This document shows, in pieces, positions 1-9,622 of a stretch of 64,000 nucleotides of DNA (positions are counted from its first letter, which is position 1; each line of letters starts with the position of its first letter). Below the pieces are notes generated by a model. That model ran no database searches. It was given only the letters and a program-made list of their open reading frames with translations, and was not told where the DNA came from. The position numbers and the translations under genes were made by a program. Source of the stretch: Sinomonas albida (GTDB lineage Bacteria > Actinomycetota > Actinomycetes > Actinomycetales > Micrococcaceae); the NCBI RefSeq assembly GCF_004919045.1, contig NZ_SWDW01000012.1, positions 62,001 through 126,000 of the forward strand, written 5' to 3'.

Positions 1-67
1 CCGGGCCCGGGCCGAGGATCCGTTCCTTCATGGCCCTCGCTTCCTCCTGAGTGTCCTGTTGCGCCAT
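1..67 (-). CDS. possible 5' end of a gene running off the window
   Basis: An open frame on the minus strand starts at ATG 67, with an alternative in-frame ATG at 31, and runs off the left edge. AGGAGG lies about 10 bases upstream of the ATG at 31, which is the better-supported start. Only 10 to 22 residues are visible, so no family can be named. It would be divergent from the small gene at 112. It could also be chance. Confidence 0.3.
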   Translation of the reverse strand, partial: MAQQDTQEEARAMKERILGPGP

Positions 68-111
68 CCGGCGATCTAGGCAGTCCCTTCGAATCAGATT
101 ACCGTGGGCCC

Positions 112-333
112 ATGAGCATCGACCCTCGCGTGGCACTCGGTTCGCTCACGGCGGCGCTCGAAGAGCACCTCGTGGCGGCGTCGTCCCGTCGCGGTGACGA
201 CGACCCCGCGGTGGAGGCCGCCTACTTTGCCGTGGCGGACGCCTTCGAGGCCTATTCCGATGCCCTCTACGACGCCTACGGCGAGGACCTCCCCATCGAT
301 CTCCTGGACGACGGGGACGAGGAGGAGGGCTAG
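112..333 (+). CDS. small acidic conserved protein of unknown function
   Basis: This 73-residue protein has a helical, alanine-rich body and a very acidic C-terminus (roughly residues 58-73 are mostly Asp/Glu). No signal peptide or membrane segment is visible. It starts at ATG 112, about 55 bases before mshC on the same strand, and could be co-transcribed with it. I recall similar short acidic proteins being labelled 'primosomal protein' in Arthrobacter genomes, but nothing in the sequence supports a replication role. Best read as a conserved hypothetical protein. Confidence 0.7.
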   Translation: MSIDPRVALGSLTAALEEHLVAASSRRGDDDPAVEAAYFAVADAFEAYSDALYDAYGEDLPIDLLDDGDEEEG

Positions 334-389
334 CGCCCGCATCGGGCGCCGGTTTCGAGCCGCTCTGCCCGGAGCACTAGGCTTGTCGC

Positions 390-1664
390 GTGAAGACTTG
401 GCGCCAGGCCCCGATCCCCTCCCTCCCCGGCAAGAGCGGGAAGATCCGCCTGTGGGATTCGGCGAGCCAGGATATGGCCGAGCTCCCCGAGGCACCCCAG
501 CAGTCGCTCTACGTCTGCGGGATCACGCCGTATGACGCGACCCACCTCGGCCACGCCGCAACCTACGTCGCGTTCGATCTCCTGAACCGGGTGTGGCGGG
601 ACGCCGGGAGCACGGTCGCCTACGTCCAGAACACCACCGACGTCGACGACCCGCTTCTCGAGCGCGCCGACGCGACGGGCGTCGACTGGCGCACCCTCGC
701 GAAGCAGCAGATCGAGCTGTTCCAGACGGACATGGAGGCGCTCAACGTCCTCGCCCCGGATCACTACATCGGTGCCGTCGAGTCAATCCCGTGGATCGTT
801 CCGGAGGTCGAGCGGCTTCTCGAGGATGGCCTCGCGTACCAGCTGGCGGGCGCGGAAGGCGAGCCCGACGGCGACGTCTACTACGACGTCACCGAAGCCA
901 CGCGCCGCGCGGACTCGCCGGAAGCGTGGCGTCTGGGCACCGTTTCGCACATGACGGTCGCCGAGATGATCGAGGTTTTCGGCGAGCGCGGCGGCGACCC
1001 CGAGCGGCCCGGCAAGCACAGCCCCCTCGATCCGATCCTGTGGCGTGAGGCCCGCCTCGGCGAGCCGCACTGGGACGGCGGCAACCTTGGCCGAGGACGC
1101 CCTGGCTGGCACATCGAGTGCACGGTCATCGCACAGCGCTTCCTCCCCGCCCCGTTCACGGTCCAGGGCGGAGGCTCGGACCTCGCGTTCCCGCACCACG
1201 AGATGGGGGCTGGCCACGCTTGGTCGCTGCACCACGTCCCCCTGGCCGAGCACTTCGCCCACACGGGCATGGTGGGGCTCGACGGCCAGAAGATGAGCAA
1301 GTCCCTGGGCAACCTCGTCCTGGTCTCGAGGCTCAGGGCAGCGGGGGAGGAGCCGCAGGCCATCCGGCTCGCGATCCTCGCCAACCACTATCGCTCCGAT
1401 TGGGAGTGGACCGCAGAGCTCTTCGCGAGCTCGAAGGCCAGGCTCGCGCGCTGGCGCGAGGCCGTGCCGCAGGCGCCGAGGGGCTCGGCGGAGCTCCTGC
1501 TCACAGAGATCCGCGAGGCCCTCGCGGACGATCTCGATGCGCCGCGCGCGCTCGCCGCCGTCGACAAGTGGGCCGACGACGCCGTGGCTGCTCGGGCGGG
1601 TGAAGCGGCCGACGGCGAACTGGTCGCCGCTGCGCTGGACGCCCTCCTGGGCGTCCGGCTCTAA
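390..1664 (+). CDS. mshC: cysteine--1-D-myo-inosityl 2-amino-2-deoxy-alpha-D-glucopyranoside ligase (mycothiol ligase)
   Basis: MshC joins L-cysteine to GlcN-inositol with ATP, the third step of mycothiol biosynthesis, in the cytoplasm. The 424-residue protein is a class I cysteinyl-tRNA-synthetase homologue without the tRNA-binding tail. The HIGH-like element reads HLGH within [14 protein letters not shown], and KMSKS is at residues 301-305. The length is normal for MshC (about 410-420). The start is GTG 390. Distinguishing features from CysS are the short length and the [10 protein letters not shown] context. The downstream PAC2 gene is convergent. Confidence 0.95.
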   Translation: MKTWRQAPIPSLPGKSGKIRLWDSASQDMAELPEAPQQSLYVCGITPYDATHLGHAATYVAFDLLNRVWRDAGSTVAYVQNTTDVDDPLLERADATGVDWRTLAKQQIELFQTDMEALNVLAPDHYIGAVESIPWIVPEVERLLEDGLAYQLAGAEGEPDGDVYYDVTEATRRADSPEAWRLGTVSHMTVAEMIEVFGERGGDPERPGKHSPLDPILWREARLGEPHWDGGNLGRGRPGWHIECTVIAQRFLPAPFTVQGGGSDLAFPHHEMGAGHAWSLHHVPLAEHFAHTGMVGLDGQKMSKSLGNLVLVSRLRAAGEEPQAIRLAILANHYRSDWEWTAELFASSKARLARWREAVPQAPRGSAELLLTEIREALADDLDAPRALAAVDKWADDAVAARAGEAADGELVAAALDALLGVRL

Positions 1665-1705
1665 GGGACGCTCGCGCCGGGCCCACGGCCCCGGACGCCG
1701 CACGG

Positions 1706-1727
1706 CCTGAGCGGCCTCCTGCTCAGG
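1706..1727. terminator. hairpin between convergent mshC and PAC2 gene
   Basis: CCTGAGC (1706-1712) pairs perfectly with GCTCAGG (1721-1727) across an 8-base loop. It sits at the meeting point of the two convergent genes and includes the PAC2 stop codon. There is no T-run, so its terminator role is inferred from position only. Confidence 0.4.
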
Positions 1728-2622
1728 TGGCGGCGCCACCCTCCTTGCCCCGGCGCTTCAGGTAGCGCTCGAACTCGCGCGCGATCGACTCGCCGGTGGC
1801 CTCAGGCAGGTCCGCGGTGTCCTTGGCCTCCTCGAGCTGCTGGATGTACGCAGCGATCTCGGGGTCCTCAGTCGCGAGCTCGTTGACCCCGCGTTCCCAG
1901 GCTTCCGCGTCCTCGGCGAGCTCATTCGTCTCGAGCGGGATCTGGACCATCTCCTCGATCCGGTGCATGAGCGCAAGCTGTGCCTTCGGCGACGGCGCCT
2001 GGGCCACGTAGTGCGGGACGGCCGCCCACAGAGAGATCGTGGGGATCCCGTGGTGGTCCGCCGCGTCGGCGAAGACGCCCACGATCCCCGTCGGGCCTTC
2101 ATACTGCGACGCCTCGAGGTTGAGCCTCTCGCGCAGGTCTCCCGCTTCGCTCGTCGCGGTCACAGGGATGGGGCGGCTGTGCGGGACGTCCGCGAGGAGA
2201 GCGCCGATCACGATCAGATAGTCGACGTCGAGATCCTCGACGTATTCCATGAGCTCTTCCGTGAAGGCGCGCCAGCGGTACGACGGCTCGGTGCCCTGGA
2301 TGAAGACGAGGTTGATGGGGTAGTCGTCGAGGCGCGCAGTCGAGACGCGAGTAGAGGGCCAGCGGATTCTGCGCCGGCCGGACCCGGAGCGGCGCACGGT
2401 GGGCCGGGTGAATTGGAAATCGTAGTAGTCGTCGGCGTCGATCGCCCCGACCTTCTGGGCACCGAACTGCCGCTTGATAGCCCGCACCGCCTCGCTCGCC
2501 GCCTCGCCCGCGTCATTCCACCCCTCGAAGGCCGCGAGCATGACCGTGACCCGCTCGCCCTCGGCGGGCGGCGGGAAGAGGCCGAGGTGGGGAGCCGGAG
2601 CGTCGGCGTCGAACTCGTTCAT
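1723..2622 (-). CDS. PAC2 family protein (proteasome-assembly-chaperone-like fold)
   Basis: The 299-residue protein has the PAC2 pattern: an N-terminal AAFEGWNDAG segment near residues 30-39, a FIQGTEPSYRW segment in the middle, then GALLADVPHSRP and a helical acidic C-terminus. PAC2 proteins are related to eukaryotic proteasome assembly chaperone 2. Their role in actinobacteria is not established. It lies a few kilobases from the proteasome genes on the opposite strand, so a link to proteasome assembly is possible but unproven. The start is ATG 2622. Confidence 0.85.
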   Translation of the reverse strand: MNEFDADAPAPHLGLFPPPAEGERVTVMLAAFEGWNDAGEAASEAVRAIKRQFGAQKVGAIDADDYYDFQFTRPTVRRSGSGRRRIRWPSTRVSTARLDDYPINLVFIQGTEPSYRWRAFTEELMEYVEDLDVDYLIVIGALLADVPHSRPIPVTATSEAGDLRERLNLEASQYEGPTGIVGVFADAADHHGIPTISLWAAVPHYVAQAPSPKAQLALMHRIEEMVQIPLETNELAEDAEAWERGVNELATEDPEIAAYIQQLEEAKDTADLPEATGESIAREFERYLKRRGKEGGAAT

Positions 2623-2728
2623 CGCTCCAGCCTATGACCAAGCGGCCCGGTTCGCAGGGTGGTTCCGAGGCGCAGGCCCGAGTTTCGCGGAGGGAGGACA
2701 CCCTGCCCGTCCCCGTAGACTGGTTCAT

Positions 2729-3451
2729 ATGCGCCTTCCCGACGAACTCGACGCTGCCCGTCTGCGTGCCGTCCTCTGGGACATGGACGGAACCCTTGTC
2801 GACACCGAGCCCTATTGGATCGTGGCCGAGCACGAGCTGGTGGAGTCGTTCGGCGGCCAGTGGAGCCACGAACAGGCCATGCGTCTCGTGGGGCAGGCAC
2901 TTCCGACGTCGGCGGCCATGCTCCGCGAAGCCGGGGTGGAGCTCGAGATCAGGGAGATCATCGACCGCCTCACGGCGAGGGTGATCGAGCAGCTGGCCAA
3001 GGCTGTTCCCTGGCGCCCGGGCGTCCGCGAACTCCTCGACGCGCTGCGCGGCGCGGGGGTTGAATGCGCCCTCGTCACGATGTCCGAGCGGCCCATGGTC
3101 GAGCGCATCCTCGCCCATCTTCCGGCGGATACGTTCCGCGCGGTGATCACGGGCGACAGCGTGTCTCGCGGCAAGCCTGACCCCGAGCCGTACCTCGCCG
3201 GCTTCGCCCACCTGGCGGCGTCACTTGCGGACCTCGAACCGTCCCAGTGCGTGGCCATCGAGGACTCCCTCCCGGGCGCGACCTCGGCCGTGGCCGCGGG
3301 ACTCACCACGATTGTGGTGCCCAACGCCGTGGCGATCCCCGCCGAGCTGGGTGCCGCCCAGTGGTCCACCCTCGAGGGCCGCACCGTTGACGACGTCGCA
3401 GCCCTCCTCGAGCGCGCGACGTCGACCTTGGCCGGGCAGGGGCACGCATGA
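2729..3451 (+). CDS. HAD-superfamily phosphatase (beta-phosphoglucomutase/phosphatase subfamily)
   Basis: The 240-residue protein has motif I DMDGT with the nucleophile Asp18 and acid/base Asp20, and a C-terminal motif IV near VAIEDSLPGATSAVAAG. The cap lies between them (subfamily I). The substrate cannot be deduced. The open frame extends far upstream, but ATG 2729 is chosen because it leaves the usual short N-terminus before motif I and avoids overlap with the divergent PAC2 gene. Its stop overlaps the next gene as ATGA, so the two are translationally coupled. Confidence 0.88.
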   Translation: MRLPDELDAARLRAVLWDMDGTLVDTEPYWIVAEHELVESFGGQWSHEQAMRLVGQALPTSAAMLREAGVELEIREIIDRLTARVIEQLAKAVPWRPGVRELLDALRGAGVECALVTMSERPMVERILAHLPADTFRAVITGDSVSRGKPDPEPYLAGFAHLAASLADLEPSQCVAIEDSLPGATSAVAAGLTTIVVPNAVAIPAELGAAQWSTLEGRTVDDVAALLERATSTLAGQGHA

Positions 3452-4677
3452 GTGCCGGACCCGAGGGCCAGCCCAATCCCGAGGGCCAGCCCAACCCCGA
3501 GGGCCAGCCGCACCCCGAAGGCCAGCGCAACCCCGAGGGCCAGCGCCACGCCGCAGAGGGACGGTCGCGGGACGGGATCCCGCTGGGACGGATCGCAGGG
3601 GTCCCCGTATACCTCGCTTACTCGTGGTTCCTCATTGCGGGCTTCACGGTGGTCGTCTACGGCCCCACGCTCGCAGCGCGCGAGCCGCAGCTCGGAACAG
3701 GGGCCTACTTTGTGGCCTTCGCCTACGCCGTGCTGCTCCTGGTCTCGGTACTGATCCACGAGCTCGCGCACGCCCTGAGCGCGCGGGCGTTCGGCTGGCC
3801 GAGCCAGAAGATCGTGCTCAACCTGTGGGGCGGGCATACGCAGTTCGAGACCTTCACGGCGTCCCCAGGGCGCTCGGTGGTCGTGGCGCTCGCGGGTCCC
3901 GCGGCGAACTTTGTGCTCGCAGGTGCCGCATGGATCCTCATCAACGCTGCCGAGCCGACCGGCGTCGCGGCAATCCTCGCGAACATCTTCATGTGGGCGA
4001 ACTTCCTCATTGGGGTCTTCAACGTCCTTCCCGGCCTGCCGCTTGACGGCGGTCGCCTTGTCGAGAGCATCGTGTGGCGCCTCACGGGGTCCCAGGAGAG
4101 GGGCACGATCGCGGCCGGCTGGGCCGGACGCGTGGTCGTGGCCGCCATCGTCTTCTTCGGCCTCGTGCTGCCGTGGCTGCAGGGTCAAGGCATCGACATC
4201 TCGTTCACGCTCGTGCTGCTGCTCGTCGCGGCCTTCCTCTGGCAGGGAGCCAGCGCCTCCATCCGCAACGCGGGGTTCCGCAGCCGCCTTCCCAACGTCG
4301 TGGCAGGCCAGCTCGCCGTCGCCGCCGTGGGCGTGCCCAACTTCGCCACCGTGGAGCAGGCCGTCGAGGCAGGCGCGGGCCAGGGCGTCGTCGTCGTCCT
4401 CTGTGCGCCGGACGGCAAGCCGCAAGGCGTCGTCGACCCCACGGCCATCGCGCGCGTCCCGGAGCCGGCCCGCGCGAGCACCCCGGTGACCGCCGTGGGC
4501 TATGCGCTCGCGCCGGGCGCCTACGTTCCCGAGAGTGCCGGGGGCCAAGAGCTCGTCCAATACCTCGCCCAGCTCCAGGGCACCGAATACGCCGTCGTCG
4601 ACGCCACGGGACGCGTCGTCGGGCTGCTCAGCCAGCGCGCCGTCGTCGCGGCCATCTCGGGCCGGCCCGCTCGCTAG
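3448..4677 (+). CDS. membrane-embedded M50 site-2-type metalloprotease with CBS domains
   Basis: The 409-residue protein resembles Rip3-type site-2 proteases, which cut substrates such as anti-sigma factors within the membrane. HELAH at residues 104-108 gives the zinc ligands and catalytic Glu105. The second motif NVLPGLPLDGGR supplies Asp200. About five to six hydrophobic segments surround these, followed by a C-terminal CBS-like region (about 300-405). Residues 5-34 are an unusual run of five PEGQ-type hexapeptide repeats. It starts at ATG 3448, overlapping the HAD gene by 4 bp. Confidence 0.9.
   Translation: MSAGPEGQPNPEGQPNPEGQPHPEGQRNPEGQRHAAEGRSRDGIPLGRIAGVPVYLAYSWFLIAGFTVVVYGPTLAAREPQLGTGAYFVAFAYAVLLLVSVLIHELAHALSARAFGWPSQKIVLNLWGGHTQFETFTASPGRSVVVALAGPAANFVLAGAAWILINAAEPTGVAAILANIFMWANFLIGVFNVLPGLPLDGGRLVESIVWRLTGSQERGTIAAGWAGRVVVAAIVFFGLVLPWLQGQGIDISFTLVLLLVAAFLWQGASASIRNAGFRSRLPNVVAGQLAVAAVGVPNFATVEQAVEAGAGQGVVVVLCAPDGKPQGVVDPTAIARVPEPARASTPVTAVGYALAPGAYVPESAGGQELVQYLAQLQGTEYAVVDATGRVVGLLSQRAVVAAISGRPAR
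3460..3549 (+). repeat. five 18-bp tandem repeats in the protease 5' end
   Basis: Five consecutive 18-base units encode PEGQPN, PEGQPN, PEGQPH, PEGQRN and PEGQRH. The DNA units are nearly identical, so the tract could change copy number by slippage without breaking the frame. It is predicted to be a disordered, hydrophilic tail before the first membrane segment. Confidence 0.9.
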
Positions 4678-4723
4678 CGGCAGCGTCGCCTCCCGCGCAC
4701 CCGCATCCAGCAAGAAGGAAACC

Positions 4724-5740
4724 ATGACCCACAGCAGCACGCCGTCCTCCTCCGCGCTCGTCCCGGAGCCGACCGGAGCCGCGATGCGCCGCGGGCCGTT
4801 CCGAGTCGGCGAGCGCGTGCAGCTCACGGACGAGCGCGGACGGATGAACACGATCACCCTCGAGGCAGGGGGAGCGTTCCACACCCACAAGGGCTTCCTG
4901 AACCACGACGCCGTCATCGGCCTTCCGGACGGCTCGGTCGTCACCAATACCGCGGGCCACCAGTATCAGGCCCTCCGCCCCCTCCTGTCTGACTTCGTGC
5001 TCTCGATGCCGCGCGGCGCGGCCGTGGTCTACCCCAAGGACGCGGGCCAGATCGTCACGATGGCAGACGTCTTCCCAGGCGCCCGCGTGGTCGAGGCGGG
5101 GGTCGGCTCGGGCGCACTGTCGATCTCGCTCCTGCGGGCGGTGGGCGACGGCGGCTACCTCCATTCGTTCGAACGGCGCCAGGAATTCGCCGACATCGCG
5201 CGCGGGAACGTCGAGACGATCTTCGGCGGACCGCATCCCGCGTGGCGCATCTCGCTGGGGGACTTCCAGGACGAGGTCGTCAAGGCCGAGGAGCCTGGAA
5301 GTGTCGACCGCGTGGTGCTCGACATGCTGGCCCCGTGGGAGTGCCTCGATGCGGTGGCCACCGTCCTCGCTCCCGGGGGCGTCTGGATCAACTACGTCGC
5401 GACGGCGACCCAGCTGTCGCGCACGGCCGAGGCCATCAGGGCCGACGGGCGCTTCACGGAACCCGATGCGTGGGAGTCGATGGTCCGCGGGTGGCACCTC
5501 GAGGGGCTAGCGGTGCGGCCGGAGCACCGCATGGTCGGGCACACTGGCTTCCTTCTCGTCGCGCGGCGGCTCGCCGACGGCGTCGAGCCGCTCGTGCGGA
5601 AGAAGCGTGTCAAGACGGAGTTCACCCAAGAGGACCTCAATGCGTGGACGCCCGAGTCCGTCGGCGAGCGCCAAGTGTCAGATCGGAAGCTGCGCCGGGC
5701 GGCCCGAGATGCAAGGGCTGGACGAGCCGAAGAAGACTGA
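4724..5740 (+). CDS. trmI: tRNA (adenine(58)-N1)-methyltransferase
   Basis: TrmI makes m1A58 in the T-loop of tRNA using S-adenosylmethionine. The 338-residue protein has an N-terminal beta domain (about 20-85), then a Rossmann methyltransferase core with SAM motif I VVEAGVGSGALS and an acidic strand VDRVVLDMLAPWE. The C-terminal tail is basic. The frame is open further upstream, but ATG 4724 follows AAGAAGGAA at a good distance. The gene sits between the protease and arc, a position commonly seen next to actinobacterial Pup-proteasome loci. Confidence 0.92.
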   Translation: MTHSSTPSSSALVPEPTGAAMRRGPFRVGERVQLTDERGRMNTITLEAGGAFHTHKGFLNHDAVIGLPDGSVVTNTAGHQYQALRPLLSDFVLSMPRGAAVVYPKDAGQIVTMADVFPGARVVEAGVGSGALSISLLRAVGDGGYLHSFERRQEFADIARGNVETIFGGPHPAWRISLGDFQDEVVKAEEPGSVDRVVLDMLAPWECLDAVATVLAPGGVWINYVATATQLSRTAEAIRADGRFTEPDAWESMVRGWHLEGLAVRPEHRMVGHTGFLLVARRLADGVEPLVRKKRVKTEFTQEDLNAWTPESVGERQVSDRKLRRAARDARAGRAEED

Positions 5741-5889
5741 GCTTTCCCGCCCGGATGCTTTCACGCCGCTCAAACGTTGCGTCAATGTAACGCTTAGCGT
5801 CTCTTGTTCTCAGAGTCGTTTGCTCGGGACACAGTGGGGCTAGTGTCGAAGTATCGGAACATTCCGAGCCACGAGAGGGTGTGAGAGTC

Positions 5890-7638
5890 ATGGAAGAGCG
5901 CGAGGGGACTGGAGCTGGGCGCGAGGACGCCGCCCGCATGAGCGCGGAGCAGGTGGGAGTCCTCGAGCGTCAGGTCAATGTCCTCCGGGACAAGCTTCGG
6001 GCGGTGGACCGGCAGCTTTCCGCAGCCACGTCCAACAACACCCGCATGGCCGAGATGCTCCAGACGGCGAAGACCGAGATCGTGCGGCTCAAGTCCGCCC
6101 TCGAGCACGAGGGCCAGCCGCCCTACAGCTACGGGACGGTCGTCCAGCTCAACCGCCGCCGCCCGGCCGGAGGCGCTGCTGCCGCCGTCACGGACGAGAG
6201 CGCGGACGTGGTGACGGCCGGCCGCAAGATCCGGGTCGGGCTGAGCCCCCTCGTGGCCTTCAATGAGCTCAGCGTCGGGCAGGAGGTCCTGCTCAACGAG
6301 GCGTTCGAGGTGGTCGCGGGACTCGGCTACGAGCGTTCGGGCGAGCTTGTGACCGTCAAGGAGATCCTCGGCGCCGACCGGGTCCTCGTGATCGGGCGCG
6401 GCGACGAGGAACGAGTCGTGCGCCTTTCGGGCCCGCTCCTGCTCGAGCAGCTCCGCGTCGGCGATGCCGTGTCCGTGGACAATCGCACGCAGACGGCGCT
6501 CGAGAAGGTGCCACGGTCCGAGGTCGAGAATCTCGTCCTCGAAGAGGTCCCCGACATCAGCTACGACGACATCGGCGGCCTCGCGTCCCAGATCGAGCAG
6601 ATTCGTGACGCCGTGGAGCTCCCGTTCCTGCACCCGGGCCTGTACCGCGAGCACGGACTGAAGGCACCCAAGGGCATCCTCCTGTACGGCCCTCCGGGCT
6701 GCGGCAAGACGCTCATCGCGAAGGCCGTGGCGAACTCGCTCGCTGCGCGGGCCATGGAGCGGGCCGGTGGCCAGGACATCAAGAGCTACTTCCTCAACAT
6801 CAAGGGTCCCGAGCTCCTCGACAAGTACGTTGGGGAGACCGAGCGGCACATCCGCCTGATCTTCTCGCGGGCCCGGGAGAAGGCTTCGGACGGAAGCCCC
6901 GTGGTCGTCTTCTTCGACGAGATGGACTCCTTGTTCCGCACGCGTGGTACGGGTGTCTCATCCGACGTCGAGACCACGATCGTCCCTCAGCTCCTGAGTG
7001 AGATCGACGGCGTCGAGCGGCTCGACAACGTCATCGTCATCGGCGCCTCCAACCGTGAGGACATGATCGATCCGGCGATCCTCCGACCCGGCCGCCTGGA
7101 CGTCAAGATCAAGATCCAGCGTCCCGACGCCGAGGCCGCAGCGGACATCTTTTCGAAGTACCTCACGGAGGAGCTTCCGATCCACGCGTCGGATCTCGCT
7201 GAGCACGGCGGTGACCGGTCGGCCACGGTGAACATGATGATCCAGCGCACGGTTGAGGCCATGTACTCGACCGACAAGGTCAACGAGTACCTCGAGGTGA
7301 CGTACGCCAACGGCGACACCGAGATCCTCTACTTCAAGGACTTCAACTCGGGGGCCGTGATCCAGAACGTCGTGGACCGGGCCAAGAAGTCCGCGATCAA
7401 GGATCTCCTGCTGACGGGCTCGAAGGGCATCCGCGTGGAGCACCTGCTCCGGGCTGTGGCCGACGAATTCCGCGAGCACGAGGACATGCCGAATACGACG
7501 AACCCCGACGACTGGGCGCGGATCTCAGGCAAGAAGGGCGAGCGCATCACCTACATCCGCACGATCGTGCAGGGCAAAGGCGGGAGTGAGCCCGGAAAGT
7601 CCATCGAGACGGCGCAGAGCACGGGCCAGTACCTGTGA
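5890..7638 (+). CDS. arc: proteasome-associated AAA ATPase (ARC/Mpa)
   Basis: This hexameric ring ATPase binds pupylated proteins through N-terminal coiled coils, unfolds them and feeds the 20S proteasome. From the N-terminus: a coiled coil (about 15-75), two OB folds (about 85-230), and an AAA domain with Walker A GPPGCGKT (267-274) and Walker [10 protein letters not shown]. The C-terminus ends GQYL, the tail with penultimate tyrosine that docks into the alpha ring. ATG 5890 is preferred over GTG 5881 because AGAGGG then lies 10 bases upstream. The downstream neighbour is dop, 24 bp away. Confidence 0.95.
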   Translation: MEEREGTGAGREDAARMSAEQVGVLERQVNVLRDKLRAVDRQLSAATSNNTRMAEMLQTAKTEIVRLKSALEHEGQPPYSYGTVVQLNRRRPAGGAAAAVTDESADVVTAGRKIRVGLSPLVAFNELSVGQEVLLNEAFEVVAGLGYERSGELVTVKEILGADRVLVIGRGDEERVVRLSGPLLLEQLRVGDAVSVDNRTQTALEKVPRSEVENLVLEEVPDISYDDIGGLASQIEQIRDAVELPFLHPGLYREHGLKAPKGILLYGPPGCGKTLIAKAVANSLAARAMERAGGQDIKSYFLNIKGPELLDKYVGETERHIRLIFSRAREKASDGSPVVVFFDEMDSLFRTRGTGVSSDVETTIVPQLLSEIDGVERLDNVIVIGASNREDMIDPAILRPGRLDVKIKIQRPDAEAAADIFSKYLTEELPIHASDLAEHGGDRSATVNMMIQRTVEAMYSTDKVNEYLEVTYANGDTEILYFKDFNSGAVIQNVVDRAKKSAIKDLLLTGSKGIRVEHLLRAVADEFREHEDMPNTTNPDDWARISGKKGERITYIRTIVQGKGGSEPGKSIETAQSTGQYL

Positions 7639-7662
7639 CCCTGGGTCGCGAGGGGGAGTGAC

Positions 7663-9312
7663 ATGTCAAGCACTGACCACGGACCCGAGGGACTGCCGGC
7701 CGGCGGGGCGCTGCGCGTCATGGGCTCGGAGACTGAATACGGCATCCACGCGCCGTCCGCTCCGGGCGCCAATGCGACGTACCTGTCCTCGCAGGTGATC
7801 GCGTCCTATGCGAAGCTCACGCGCGAACGCCTGCACGCCTCGCCGGGGGCAGGTTGGGACTACACGGACGAGACGCCGTTGCGCGACGCCCGCGGGTGGT
7901 CGGTGCGGCGCACTCAGGCGCATCCGGATCTCCTGACGGACATGGAGCCTGTCCTGACGGCTGAGGGCGTGGCCCTCGCACATGGTCCGGCCGAGCTCGA
8001 GCTCGACGGGGACCAGGAACCCGCCCTCATGAACCTAGTGCTGGGCAATGGTGCGCGGCTCTACGTCGACCACGCGCACCCCGAATACTCGAGCCCCGAG
8101 GTCACGAACCCGCTCGATGCCGTGGCGTGGGACGCGGCGGGCGACGTCGTGGTGCTCGCGGCCGTGCGAGTCCTCGCGGGCGATCAGGAGCGCGGGCCGA
8201 TCAACCTCTACAAGAACAACACGGACGGCAAGGGCGCCTCGTACGGATCCCACGAGAACTACCTCGTGCCGCGGGCCGTCCCATTTGCCGACTTGGTCAA
8301 GGGCCTCACGCCGTTCTTCGTCTCGCGGCAGCTCATGTGCGGGGCGGGACGAGTTGGAATCGGCCAGGACGGCCGCACCCCCGGCTATCAGATCAGCCAA
8401 CGGGCCGACTTCTTCGAGGCGGAGGTCGGGCTTGAGACCACGATGCGCCGCCCGATCATCAACACGAGGGACGAACCCCACTCTGTGGCCGACAAGTACC
8501 GGCGCCTCCACGTCATCGTGGGCGACGCGAACTGCAGCCACGTGGCCAACTACCTCAAGTTCGGGACCACGGCAATGGTGCTCAGCCTCATCGAGGCCGG
8601 CGCCTGCCCGGCGGTCGAGATCCATGAGCCGGTTGCCGCGATGCACCGGCTCAGCCACGACACCGGGCTCCGGGAGACGGTGCGGCTGCTGGATGGCCGC
8701 CGGCTCACGGGGCTCGAGCTGCAGTGGGTCTATTTCGAGGCTGCCGCCAAGCTCGCCGCCGATGCCGGCGTCGCGGCCGAGCACGGTGGAGACGGTCACA
8801 CGGCCGCGGTCCTCCGACTGTGGGAGCGCGCGCTCACCGACCTTGAGTCGGGGCCGGACGCAGCGGCGGGGTACGTCGAATGGGCTGCCAAGCAGAGGGT
8901 GCTCGAGGGCTACCGTGCGCGGGACGGCCTCGCGTGGGACGATGCTCGGCTTGGGCTCGTGGACATCCAGTGGTCCGACGTCCGCCCCGAGCGCGGCCTC
9001 GCGCACCGCCTGCTCTCGAAGGGGAGTCTCGAGCGCCTGGTCGAGGACGTCGACATCGCGCGCGCGTCGATTGACCCGCCCGCAGACACTCGTGCCTGGT
9101 TCCGAGGGAAGAGCATCCAGCGCTTCCCTGCGAATGTCGCGAGCGCGAGCTGGGACTCGGTCGTGTTCTCGCCGCCGGGGAGCTACCGCCTTCAGCGCGT
9201 CCCCACGCGTGAGCCGCTGCGTGGGACTAGGGCTCTCACCGAGGCTTTGTTCGAGGAGCATCCGAGCATCGAGGGCTTTCTCACGGCCCTCCTGGGGGAG
9301 CGCCACACCTAG
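7663..9312 (+). CDS. dop: Pup deamidase/depupylase
   Basis: Dop converts the C-terminal Gln of Pup to Glu and also removes Pup from substrates. It belongs to the carboxylate-amine/glutamine-synthetase-like fold shared with PafA. The 549-residue protein has the catalytic-site opening GSETEYG (Glu23, Glu25). After it comes the long loop around residues 50-85 that separates Dop from PafA. The [18 protein letters not shown] segment is in the middle. It starts at ATG 7663 after GGGGGAG. A Pup ending in GGQ directly downstream makes this activity necessary. Confidence 0.95.
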   Translation: MSSTDHGPEGLPAGGALRVMGSETEYGIHAPSAPGANATYLSSQVIASYAKLTRERLHASPGAGWDYTDETPLRDARGWSVRRTQAHPDLLTDMEPVLTAEGVALAHGPAELELDGDQEPALMNLVLGNGARLYVDHAHPEYSSPEVTNPLDAVAWDAAGDVVVLAAVRVLAGDQERGPINLYKNNTDGKGASYGSHENYLVPRAVPFADLVKGLTPFFVSRQLMCGAGRVGIGQDGRTPGYQISQRADFFEAEVGLETTMRRPIINTRDEPHSVADKYRRLHVIVGDANCSHVANYLKFGTTAMVLSLIEAGACPAVEIHEPVAAMHRLSHDTGLRETVRLLDGRRLTGLELQWVYFEAAAKLAADAGVAAEHGGDGHTAAVLRLWERALTDLESGPDAAAGYVEWAAKQRVLEGYRARDGLAWDDARLGLVDIQWSDVRPERGLAHRLLSKGSLERLVEDVDIARASIDPPADTRAWFRGKSIQRFPANVASASWDSVVFSPPGSYRLQRVPTREPLRGTRALTEALFEEHPSIEGFLTALLGERHT

Positions 9313-9416
9313 CGCGGAGGCCCGCTCCCGCGGGAGGATCCGCCCGCATGAAAGAGTGACAGTATAGGTTTCACAGCCCGCTGCAGAGGCGGCGAGCTCG
9401 ACGCAAGGAGGCGGCT

Positions 9417-9614
9417 ATGGCCGGTCAGGAGCAGAAGAGCAGCCAGTCACGGGATGAAGCCGAAGACGTCGAGCCGGGCACGCCGGCGCCGGCTGCACCC
9501 CAGGCGTCCGAGGCGACGGAGGGCGTGGACGACCTTCTGGACGAGATCGACGGCGTCCTCGAGAGCAACGCCGAGGAATTCGTCCGCGGGTTCGTCCAGA
9601 AGGGCGGCCAGTAG
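9417..9614 (+). CDS. pup: prokaryotic ubiquitin-like protein Pup
   Basis: Pup is the protein tag for proteasomal degradation. The 65-residue, acidic, mostly disordered protein has the Arc-binding helical stretch [13 protein letters not shown] (about 38-50). It ends VQKGGQ, so it is made in the Gln form and must be deamidated by Dop before PafA links it to lysines. A strong ribosome site, AAGGAGG, precedes ATG 9417. The upstream 100 bp contains TATAGG (9363-9368), a possible -10 that could give pup-prcBA its own promoter. Confidence 0.96.
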   Translation: MAGQEQKSSQSRDEAEDVEPGTPAPAAPQASEATEGVDDLLDEIDGVLESNAEEFVRGFVQKGGQ

Positions 9615-9622
9615 GCGCCGGG

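Noticed and set aside
3460-3549. CRISPR-like regular repeats
   Set aside because: Repeats are contiguous and in frame within a gene, with no spacers and no cas genes.
2812-4947. 711-residue minus-strand open frame
   Set aside because: Antisense to HAD, protease and trmI, with Arg/Ala-rich composition and no recognisable domain; an artefact of high GC.
5741-5889. PafBC-type damage promoter (RecA-NDp) before arc
   Set aside because: A TAGTGT -10-like element is present at 5841, but the upstream TTGTCRGTG part is not.
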